This document shows, in pieces, positions 47,601-59,500 of a stretch of 64,000 nt of DNA (its first letter is position 1; each line of letters starts with the position of its first letter). Under the pieces are notes generated by a model. That model did not search any database, was not told where the DNA came from, and worked only from the letters and a program-made list of their open reading frames with translations. The stretch spans positions 7,018,087 through 7,082,086 of the forward strand of contig JABACO010000006.1 in the NCBI GenBank assembly GCA_013339895.1, given 5' to 3'. This stretch comes from Ephydatia muelleri (taxonomy: Eukaryota > Porifera > Demospongiae > Spongillida > Spongillidae). Position numbers and translations under genes: made by a program.

Positions 47601-50454
47601 CGTGAAAGTCCACTTTTTTTCGTCTAAAACTTTATATAATGTAGATTTCAGATCTGTCTAATTGTTGTTGGTATTATTTTTGTGCTACTACTGCAATTTT
47701 GGCATTTATAAACAAATACAAGCAGTAATTTTGTAGCGTTGCTTGTACTTCTTCTGTTGAGATTGCCTCATCGCGCTATGTTGAATGAAAGTCAAAAAAT
47801 AATAAAACGTTACGGAAGTTCAGGCATTTAGCTATTATAAATAATAATGATATCATGATAAATTGAACATCTCACGGTCCGGAAAAGTGTCGCAAAAACT
47901 TTGTTCGTACCCGTATCAATTCATGCGGCCGTATATTACGTCATTTCATTCCATCCAATCGTTGCATCGCGCGGGACAACTACAGAAGCTTCCATATGAG
48001 TGTTAACAGTATATATAAATGTGTTCATTAGCCGTGTTCAGTACAACAAGCATGGCTTCACGTAAGGCTTCTCTGGACTGCACCGTAACCATAACGGACA
48101 AGTGATTGTTTTCTTAGTCTCTGGTCTATCGAATTGTTATCTCGCCCAACACAAAAGTTTATGTCAACTTCCTTTACATCTACATGAATGTAATTATACG
48201 CCGGCTATTAAGATTTCAATACCGCAAGAGCCTTGCCGTCTACATGTAGGGCTTATGTGTCTACTGTAAAACAAACATTTACTTATAACGGATGGCAGAC
48301 TACATTGGAAGAACAGCGGGAAGAACAGCGGTTCGAGCCATTGCTCAAAATCTATATATGCAAAAAGGGTGCGTGAAAACATTTCCTCCAAATGCAATGG
48401 CACAATATCAATCGATTTTCAAGGGATACACCAACTGAGTACGACATTGACAGTCATAAAGTTGCTAGCAACAATAAACTCCCACTGGCATCTGCAGGAA
48501 AAAAAAAGAACGACTTTATGAAGACATTTTCAATTGCTGAGTGGAAAGAAACCAACATCAGTACAACAAGCAGGAGACACCATAAACAATGCCACTCATG
48601 TCAGACACAGTATCAACTACTTAGTTCAGCATTTCCTCACAAACAAACCAGTGAGAAGAAAACAACCATCAGCTTTACATCTGATGACCTCACATCACCT
48701 GCTTCAATTGGACAGGCAGTCATTAGTCAGTTGGATCTGATAGCACACCAGCACACTGGACAAGTGCAGATTCAACGACTTATGACTTATGGGGTGTCTC
48801 TTGTGCGCACAGAGGGAGTGTCTCTTGTGCGCACAGGGGGAGTGTCACTTGTGCTTACAGGGGGAGTGTGTCTTGCATACAGGAGGAGTGTCTTGTGCGT
48901 ACAGGGGGAGTGTCACTTGTGCGCAAAGGGGGAGTGTCTCTTGCATACAGGGGGAGTGTCTCTTGTGCGCAAGAGGGAGTGTCTCTTGTGCGTACAGGGG
49001 AGTGTCTCTTGTGCATACAGGGGGGGTGTCTATTATGCGTACAGGGGGAGTGTCACTTGTGCACAGGGGGAGTGTCACTTGTGCGTACAGAGGGAGTGTC
49101 TCTTGCATACAGGGGGAGTCTTGCGTACAGGGGGAGTGTCTCTTGTGCATACAGAGGGAGTGTCTCTTGCGTACAGGGGGGAGTGTCTTGTGTGCACAGG
49201 GGGAGTGTCTCTTGTGCACAGAGGAAAAGTGTCTCTTGTGCGTACAGGGGGAGTGTCACTTGTGCGCACAGGGGAGTGTCACTTGTGCGCACAGGGGGAG
49301 TGTCTCTTGTGCGTACAGGGGGAGTGTCTCTTGCATACAGGGGGAGTGTCACTTGTGCTTACAGGGGGAGTGTCACTGTGCGCACAGGGGGAGTGTCACT
49401 TGTGCGCACAGGGGGAGTGTCTCTTGCATACAGGGGGAGTGTCACTTGTGCTACAGGGGGAGTGTCTCTTGCGTACAGGGGGAGTGTCTTGTGTGCAAAG
49501 GGGGAGTGTCACTTGTGCGCACAGGGGAGTGTCTCTTGTGCGTACAGGGGGAGTGTCTCTTGCATACAGGGGGAATGTCTCTTGTGCGTACAGGGGGAGT
49601 GTCTCTTGTGCGTACAGGGGGAGTGTCACTTGTGCGTACAGGGGGAGTGTCTCTTGTGCGTACAGGGGGAGTGTCTCTTGCATACAGGGGGAGTGTCTTG
49701 TGCGCAAAGGGGGAGTGTTTCTTGTGTGTACAGGGGGAGTGTCTCTTGTGCGTACAGGGGGAGTGTCTCTTGTGTGCACAGGAGGAGTGTCACTTGTGCG
49801 TACAGGGGAGTGTCTCTTGTGCGTACAGGGGGAGTGTCTCTTGTGTACAGGGGGAGTGTCTTGTGCGAACAGGGGGAGTGTCTCTTGTGCATACAGGGGG
49901 AGTGTTGCGCGCACAGGGGGAGTGTCTCTTGTGCATACAGGAGAAGTGTCTCTTGTGCGTACAGGGGGAGTGTCTCTTGTGCGCAAAGGGGGAGTGTTTC
50001 TTGTGAGTACAGGTGGAGTGTCACTTGTGCACAAAGGATGAGTGTTTCTTGTGCGCACAGGGGGAGTGTTTCTTGTGAGTACAGGTGGAGTGTCACTTGT
50101 GCACAAAGGATGAGTGTTTCTTGTGCGCACAGAGGATCAAGTGATACAAAGTTGCCTACATTTGTCATGTCACACACACACACAGGTGCTGCATGATATA
50201 CAACAGAAGTCATGTTTATTTATTTCATGACTCAACTTACATGTATCTTTCTCATGGCACAGTTCTGAAGTTCAATAAGTAGTGCACATGCAAGAGAAAT
50301 GGTAAAGCAATTCACTAAAGCCAAAAAATAAGAAGCGAAGTTAGCAAGCCACGCGCGCATGCACAAAAACACGCGTGCCACACAATTCACATGCGACAGC
50401 AGACACACAGACGTCTCTACAAAGGCCCAAAAATCGCACGAACTAATACACACG

Positions 50455-50545
<91 letters not shown>

Positions 50546-53500
50546 CTCACATGCGAGTACAAAAACAACACGTACAAACAGGCACAGCACGTCCTACACA
50601 AAACGGTTCACAAACACACGCGTAGGTCTACGTTGGCACAAAAACTGAAACAAGCACGCGCAGTCAGAAACGCGCGCACATCCCCACAGGCGCTATTTAA
50701 CACACAAACACACACACGCACACACAAATCGATATATAACAACCAAGAAATCGACAGAAAAGAACTGTACCTCCAGACGAGTCTTCTCAGGTCGGTCACA
50801 GTCCAACAAATTATTCAAATCTCGTAATTTCGTAATTTAGTATTACATCATTACGCGCGCGCGCCCCGTAAATCTATTGTTGCTAGGCGCCTGAAGATAA
50901 ATTGGTGAAACCTGCCTTAACACCCCTGAGTATGATGAATGTTATATCAACATAATCAAGTGGACAACACACTGACTGCTTGAATACCAGGTCATCTGGT
51001 CCCCAGACTAGTCTATCTGTGGGAGCTGGGATGGCTTTCTGTACCAGGACAATGTGGCTATCACCACCACTACAACCAGCACCTATACCACCCGCATTTA
51101 GCTATGTTTATAACTTCTTTTACACACCTCCCATTGAGGCCTAGATGACTTGGTAGGTTAGGTACATTACTACAAGTCAGCTCCGATACCAATCAAGCTG
51201 TGTAAACACTCATAAAGTGTCATCACGCAGTTTAGACAGTAGTAGCTTACCTGCAGTGCCTCTGTCCAGAGCCATGGCTCCCTCCACACACCACCTACAT
51301 CTAGTCTCGTACCCAGACCCACCATGACGTAAGTGTTTATCGCATACACTACGACAGGTGGGTCTGGGTATATCGTCGAACATTTTTGTTCCAGCGTCCC
51401 TGATTTTTGACGACGGAAGTTTACGTCTAAATTTGGATTTACGTAATGTGCGTAATTTACGTAATGTGCTTGGTATGTGATAACTAATACTCAAACGCAA
51501 TTTGCATTTGCGATGCCGGATGAAGGTCCGATAGAGGAGTCAATATTGCATGCTGCCCGTAGATTAGGATACCATGATCTTCGAGAGCAACAATTGCACG
51601 CTGCAAAGAAATTCTTGCAAGGGAATGACGTCTTTGTTAGTCTGCCTACTGGAAGTGGAAAGTCCCTTATTTATGCTGTTCGCGTTTGATCACTTACGCG
51701 GCAGCGAAGGCACCATTAACCTTTACTCTCGCCACAGTCACAACTAGAAAGAAAATACATTGCATTCTAGGAATGAAAGATCCTGTCATCATTGCCATGT
51801 CACCAGACAAGGCCAATATGTCCTACTGGGTGAAAGAAAGAGGAATTGTAGAGGAAACGTTTGCCCCACTTGCTGCTAAGTTATGTAATGAACCAAAATG
51901 ACACGAGTAATCATCTTCTGTCGGCGATGTGAAGTCTGTGCAGCAATATACATGTATGACTTTTTCCTCTCCACTCTTGAAGCATGAATTTACTGAGCCG
52001 ATATCTGCATGGCCTATAATGCGTCCAAATTCAGACTAGTGGACATGTACACTAGTGTCACCCAAAAGGAGGTTCAGGAAAGCATTGTAAAATCATTCTC
52101 CTGTGCAACTGCCTCTCTTTGCATAGTAGTATGCACTATTGCATTTGGTATGGGGATAGATTGTGCAGGTGTCAACCAGGTTATTCACTGGAGGCTGATG
52201 TGGTAGAGCTTATCGAAATGGTCAGGCATCTAGTGCAGTAATTTATGTAAACAAATCTGACCTCAGCATTAGAACTATCTCAAAAGAAATGAAGAAGTAT
52301 TGTGTCCAACAACATGTGCAGGCGTTCTATTATTATGTTCTTACTTTGTTCAACAGCACAAGTTATGAGTTGTGCATGTTGTGACATTTATTCAAAGAAC
52401 TGTGAGTGCACTGATTGTAAATGTAAAGCTTTCCTATCTTAATCATCTCCTTTGTGTGACTGTGCCATAGAAGTGATTATACAGCTGTCATAAGAGTGAT
52501 ATCGCAACTAGATCAGACAAAGCGAGCAGGCGCCTAGGCGCCAAGGATGGTGATTGTACAAGGACCAATGTTGTCTGTGGGTCTGTGTTTGAAGTAAACT
52601 CTCCAAAGATGAATACTTTTCAACAGTACGATAACACGTCAAACACACATAGCCTTGGACCGCAAATTTTTTTCGCGCATCTTCATGGTCCCAACCCGAC
52701 TGCGTAGCTAGATCCACCAATTTTTTGATTCAGCAATTCGTCGACAGCACTCCAAGCTTCTCCCTGTTCTTTCGTTGCAGAACAGGGGTTGAGCATACTT
52801 TCCATAGTCTCGTTCCCAGACCAATATGACGCAATGTTTATCGCATAATGTATAAACAGTTTATACATTATGCGATAAACATTGCGTCATATTGGTCTGG
52901 GAACGAGACTATACTTTCCAGCGGTTCATCGTAAAAGTTGAGTGGTTGCAAATTAAATTGTGTGAGCACGGATATTACGTAAATCTAAATTTAGATGTAA
53001 ACTTCCGTCGTCAAAAATCAGGGACGCTGGAACAAAAATGTTCCCAGACCCACCTGTCGTAGTGTAAGCGATAAACACTTACGTCATGGTGGGTCTGGGT
53101 AGTAGTGTTTATGCGATAAACACTTACGTCATGGTGGGTCTGGGTACGAGACTAACCTACATCTGCAGTACCAGGCCAGGGTACCTCTCTTGCAAACGTT
53201 TTGTTGCAGGTGTGTTTGTAGGAATGGGTGCCTATGGTTGGAATGGGTGTGCAGAAAGGTTATTATGCTTCACACAGATGTGTAGAGGAAGGTGTGCAAG
53301 GGCTTTAGTGTTCAAGGCTGATAAGGCCAATCTCAGGCAATTCATAGCATGTATGTTTACATCATGTAAACATTTTCTTGACATGTGTGTCATTGTGTCA
53401 TAATGACATAAATCTTCCCTAACCACACTACCAGTGACCAGCAGTTGCCAAAGGACCCAATAGTTATTGTTATAATAATCCATCTTCACTGTGTACTTCA

Positions 53501-56500
53501 TCACACAGAGAACTAACCAAAACACTGAGTGCATTCTATTATCATTGCACACTAGTACAGTGGTTAGAAATAAATAAGTGCCCAAACAATACACAGATGG
53601 ATTCTGGGGTTTGTTTGGCACTTCCCGCCATTTGAATTTGTTTTTTACTTTAAGTTTGCAACTTTGATCTGTGTTGCGATTTTCAGGTCCATAACTGTTT
53701 ATCTGTATTTACAATTGTATATGTTCACCGTAAAGCACTTGTGTATCAATCATCACACAAGTAAATCCTTGTACATTATCAAACTCACCTGTTACATTGA
53801 TGCAGCGTGCAGGGCTTTGAAGTTTGATATTTCCATTTATTCCTAATACTGGGTTTCTGCTGACAGTTTGTGTCACTGCAACACAATGTGTACAGCCATT
53901 TAGTGTATCATAACAAAGTTGCTCTATATAACTGAAAGAAATGCCATGATGTAAGGCATGTATCAAAGAAATACAATTTATACCTTTAGATTCCTCCTTG
54001 CTGGAAGAAGTGTTTGTGCAACTGGTATGATGTGTGAATTATGTCACTGTTCCTACCACCAGGGAGGTGATACTGCTCTTCATTGGGCTGCAAGGCATGA
54101 TAATGCCAGCTGTGTAAGAACACTCCTCTCCCATCCTGGCATTGAAATCAACATCAAGAACAAAAGAGAACAAACAGCCATGATGGTCGCCGGGTACACA
54201 TGCCTTGGTGTGTTCAATCAAATGTTGAAGACATGCAATGAGTTTCCTGTTGATTCCTATGGCAAGGTTGTGTTGTGTGGAAATTCGGAAGCTGGAAAGA
54301 GTTCATTGACTCAGGTAAGGCTGTTTGATGAAATCAGGGACTGCAGTAGTACTGTACATGTACATGTATATACTGGTACTATACTCTACTCTGTAGGAGT
54401 GGGTTCAGAAACATATACATGTATGAGCTGAACTAAACTGTGTCCTATACTGTCTGATTAACTATTTGTTTACGTTGAATTTCTTCGAACCCTAGTATTA
54501 CTATGTGATGTAATAATTGAAAGAATACTTTCCTAAAAAGGAATGTTTTTTTGCTTGTGGGACGCTCTGTAGTAACTACAAGGTCAGACATGGCCTTAAA
54601 TCACAAACATTGAAACTACAGGTTCCAGACAGACAATTAAGCCTCATGCAAGCTGTATATAGTCCAGTATATATTCTAATGAACTGTCTAACACTACATA
54701 TATGTGTATAACTGTTCAGTACATCATTCACAGTGAGAAAATGTAAAACTTTTGTTAACTAAATTGTGAATACTTACTGGTTTCTTGCAGTTGTGTGAAG
54801 ATCGTGTAAGGGCTTATACGTAGGCATAGACGCAGGAAAGTTACCCTGAAATTTCAATAACACAATACTCCACATGCATAGTACTTTTGTTCATGTTGAA
54901 ACACTAGTGATTGGTGGATGTGGATGTTTATTTATTGGGTGTATACTGATGGTACAGCGTAAGTACAATCCTCAAACTGTGCTGTACAAGCCATTCTGCA
55001 GAATGCCTATTGATACATGTATGCACACGTGGTTAACCTTTAAGAGTTCTTCCTCTTTAATATATTTTGTCCCTTGCTTTTAGTACCACTAGTTCTAATC
55101 TCAGAAGTAAAAATATCAACATTGTACTTGTTTTGGTAACTTATTTGTACAGTATGATGTCATGCAAATCTGTTAATAAATTGCCATACATGTGCCTACA
55201 TATGCACCACCTATACAGCTCACACTGGAGGCTTGGAGGTCATGCGTGCATATGTGTACATGCATATGGATTGATGTGTTAGCTTGAATGCCAAGTAATT
55301 TTTCCGTATTTTATTGAAGGCTATCATCAATATTTCAAAGCCAATAACAACAACAACCCGTTTTGTAAAGGTGAGAATATTTTATAATGGTCACAGGTCT
55401 TCCCTGAGATGACTAAATGTGTCAGTTTGAATATTTGAATGGGTAGCTGCATATGCAAGTAGTCCAAATTGTTCTTTTCTTTGCTACGTTCTGCAATCAT
55501 GTGTCTTCGTGGCTCAAGATCGTCATACCATCATGGCGCATACTCCCCAATAGACTCTGCCATTGATCTGTCATGCTCAGAAGGCATTAATACTTAATGT
55601 TTTGTTTGTATGCTCTAATGTGTTTGTATGTAATATATATATTAGTTTGTTTTCTAGTTCTCATTAAAATGTAGCATGTGTCCAAAAATATTACCCTTTC
55701 AGAATTCTTGTATAATCGGGTACAAATTGTGGAACAATTCTGGTTTAAATTATCAATTGTATTTTTGGAAATGACTGTATGCCATGTGCAGTAGGAGACA
55801 TGAAAATAGTGCTTTGATACAAATGCCAACACAATGAGAGTAAACATGAGCGATATGGTAGTAGTGTGTAGCTGTATCAAAAAATTTGTCTATCCCGTCA
55901 CTAAACTCCTGTTTTGCCTTTTGGTATTCTTGTTGCATGTCCTTATGCTCATGCCAAACATTTTAGATTGGATTCAGATCTGGTGACTCTGCTGGTGTCC
56001 TCCACTAGTTCATCTTCCTTACCTGCACACACATTTGTCTTCCTTCACTGAAAACCTCTTGTGCTACTTGTGACAAGTGTTTGGACCAATATTGTTATCG
56101 GCACTAGTATCTGTGTGTAGAGTGGAGCCTTCATGATCTCTTCAAAGGGTAGATACTTTCTTACCCCATCCCATACATGACGTTTCGTTCATAGGGTGTC
56201 TTTGACTAATAAACGTGTGCATATTTCCACAGCGTGCATCTCAGACATTGGCTTCTTTCTGCAACGTATACATGTATGCCTGTGGGATTCAAGTTCCACG
56301 GAAAGTTGCTGGTCCAAATGACATGTCTAGAGTTATGGTTACCAGGCACCAAGCGACTGTTTATTCTTGTACTAGTGCTTCCCTAAAAGTCCAGCCGAGT
56401 TGCAGATTAGGCAACCCTTTCACAGGGTTGGCGTAAGCATCTTAGAGTGTATATGGGATGTCCACAAATGAACAGGACAGGTTTTAATTGTTAAACTCCG

Positions 56501-59500
56501 CACTAATAATATTTTATAAGGTTATGCATTGCAATGATCAGGCCAATAATAATAGCGCAAACTAAATTTTAAGTGCTTTTAATATTAACACACAACAATA
56601 ATGTTACTAATAATCTGTATTAGATTTTATATATTTCAGTAGTAAAGTCCAGAACTATAATATAAAACAATTATTTCTATTGTTGCATTCTGTTATTAAA
56701 AAATTCAAATCAAACTTCATAACCCTCACAATAAAGAGGCTTAGTAGTTTCATAACTCACTGTTACAATTAACTAATTAAGGTATTTGAATATCTTGACA
56801 TAATGATTTATAGTTAATACTTAGTATTACACAAATAAAACATTGAATGATGACAAATCCAACAAATACACAAAACAACTAATCAGTTCATTTTCATGTT
56901 GGGGAGTTTGGGGATAGGAACTGCAAAGGATTGATCGAGCATTAGCTCTAACCAATAATAAACTAAGGCGGCCATATAGCTCTGCCACTATTTTGGCCTT
57001 GGGAGTGTTACCACAGATGGCTAAACAAGTAGCCACCTGTGAGTGGCCTTCGACGCCTCTGGACCCCAGGCTCCATAGCTCTCAACTGCCAATGGTATGC
57101 ATTGCCAACCCAACTCAGCACACTTAGGATCGTTTTCTTTGAACATCAGTAATTTAGTTATGTTGGTAAGTGTAATAGCCAGTTTTATTAGACTTAATAA
57201 AAGTCGTTAAACATAAATAATATTGAAGTTTAATAACTCAGTATGTAAATAGTAATCTAGACACAATAATGTGACCGTAAGTTAATTAAAAGTAGTTTAT
57301 TGCTATGTGGGAACTTGAATATTGATAATTACAGAAGGCCTTGATAAATTAGATTTTCAAATATTTGGATTACTGAACTGTATATGCTAGCAGCTATATT
57401 ATCAGAGCCAGCTATAAATAAATATCAACTGATTTCAATATAAAGCTACATGAATAACCATTTAAACCTGTCCTGTTCATTCGTGGACACCTGTATAAAA
57501 GTACTCATTTGCAGTGATGGGATAAAGATTCAGCGCTGATAGATTGGAAAAGTTGTACCAGCCCTAGAGTCGCTGATGCATACAATACTGAAAATATGTA
57601 CTACTGGAGGATTCCAGAAATGGCGATTAAACTTATGATCCAAGACTTCAATTGTTTATGTGTGACCAAGAGTAAAAAAACTGAATCAGCAGAGATTCAC
57701 CCTAGTGAGTCATAGTTTGGAATATGTCTACTACTTGGTAGTCATAAGATAGTGGGAAATGAGTATGGTGGGGAAACACCTGATCCATTTCAGAATGCAG
57801 CTTTGTTTTATTTGTTTTGTTACGACATCATCGTAATGGAATTCTCTTCTTGCCAGTAATGGCACAATGCCTGTTTTGTTGACATATGCTAGCAATGATG
57901 AATAATTGATTTCTTTCAACATATCAATGATTTGGAATCTTGAAGCCTTCATTAAACTTTAAACTGCAATTGATTATTGAAATTCCTTTATGAACACGTT
58001 TGTTGATACAGTACTTTCCGCTTAAAGCAACCTGTTCATTACATCTGAATGTTGCCAGTACTCAAAATGGATCATTTTATTTGTTTGTTTTATTTGTTTA
58101 GTTACGGCATCATCGTAATGGAATTCTCTACTTGCCAGTAACGGCACTTTGTTGACGTATGCTAACAATGATGAAAATTAATTTATTTCAACATACATGT
58201 ATCAATGATTTGGCATCTTGAAGTCTTCATTAAACATTAAACAGCAATTGGTTATTGAAATTCCTATATGAACACGTTAATTAATACAGTACTTACCGCT
58301 TAAAGCAACCTGTTCATTACATCTGAATGTTGCCAGTACTCAAAATGGATCATTTTATCAACGTAAAATAATTATCTAATTCAAAGCCAGTGACATGAAT
58401 AACGTTACAAAAAGCTACCACTCCAAGCCAATGAAACAATGCTTTACCATCATCTGCCTCTTTTCCAGAGCGCTGCCGATCTTGGCTGTGATTGGTGCTT
58501 ATAGCACAATCTTGTGTAAAGTTTCTTTATTCTCGACACAACTGAATTAGATTTAAATATTTACATTGTATCACAATTAACATCATTATCATTTATGTAT
58601 AAATTACATTCTGAAGTTTGACGAAACACTTAGCATCGGTTGTATTTGGCAATCATTAAAATCATGCGGAGAGAAATAAACACAATGCACTATATTCATT
58701 AAGTCACAGACATGTACAGTGTATGTGCATGCCATAGACAATTATTGAGTCAGTGAACGGATTATTATTTATTACTTGTATAGCGCATCTTTGGAGTGCA
58801 TGATGAGGTAGAACCTCTCACTGCTGGGATCATTCCCTATCAAGTTGACAGTCCCTACGGCAATATGATCATCTATGACTTGGCCGGACATCACCAATAC
58901 TTCTCCAGCCACTCTGCATGTCTGGAGGCCATCTCCCTCACCAGTCCAGCCATCTTCCTCCTCCTGCAGGACCTAAGCCATGACCCTGAGGCCATGACTA
59001 AGGAGGTGTACTACTGGTCCACAATGATTGATGGTGTGTGCCACAAGTGTCCCCAGCAGTCATCAGTGATAGTAGTGGGCACACATGCTGACCTGCTAAC
59101 ACCAGGGGAGCTGTCTCAGAAATTAAAACACCTGCGATCATGTGCTGAGATGGCCATTAGCCATCAAAAATTAGTAAGGGTTTTAGCCTTGAATGTTGCG
59201 GCCACATATAGCACAGAGATGGATCAGTTTATAGACGAGCTGTGCAGAATAAATAAAGATGTAGTGCATATGTCTCCTTCCATTTCCATGATGTGTCACA
59301 TGATGCTTGCCTTCTTGAAGCAGAGGATACCTGATCTTGATGTGGTTGCCATATCCCTCTCTGACCTCATTGCTTATCTTAAGGCTGATCCGGATAAACT
59401 CATTGATCCTGATAGCACCAAAATTGTCCCAGTTTTACAGACGTTGTCAGAGAAGGGTTTGATTCTCTTCATTCCATCTGAAGTATCACTCAATAGCTGG

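Larger units (their letters stand above)
47205..51090. mobile_element. 3.9-kb segment bounded by long inverted repeats
   Basis: The block from about 47205 to 47400 recurs inverted at about 50900-51090, with imperfect but repeated matches: AGTCTGGGGACCAGAT, GTTGATAT.AC.TCAT, and a perfect 28-bp core starting TACTCAGGGGTGTTAAGGCA. A TA dinucleotide sits at the outer edge of the core on both sides. Inside are an unknown short coding head, a 24-bp minisatellite and a CA repeat. It is absent from copy A. It looks like a non-autonomous transposon, but the superfamily is open. Confidence 0.55.
51302..53154 (+). mobile_element. TIR transposon with 9-bp target duplication carrying a RecQ-like helicase piece
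   Basis: Both ends start TAGTCTCGTACCCAGACCCA, and the inverted similarity runs on for about 150 bp (through TTTTTGTTCCAGCGTCCCTG and on). The right end has the first part of the repeat twice. ACCTACATC flanks both sides (51293-51301, 53155-53163). Long TIRs with 9-bp duplications are typical of Mutator-like elements, but no MULE transposase is present and the cargo is RecQ-like. It is non-autonomous in this form. Confidence 0.85.

Noticed and set aside
48790-50135. CRISPR-like array
   Set aside because: The unit is a 24-bp tandem minisatellite with no unique spacers, in eukaryotic intron DNA.
48845-50213. Minus-strand frames (ETLPLYAQ repeats) in the minisatellite
   Set aside because: Several frames on both strands are open for the same reason: a 24-bp unit without stop codons. 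No non-repetitive protein-like flank exists on the minus strand.
50232-50648. Val-Cys and Thr-His repeat frames
   Set aside because: They are translations of the (CA)n microsatellite.
53232-53621. 129-codon minus-strand open frame
   Set aside because: No start context, no family resemblance, and the region is intronic with matching but frame-disrupted sequence in copy A.
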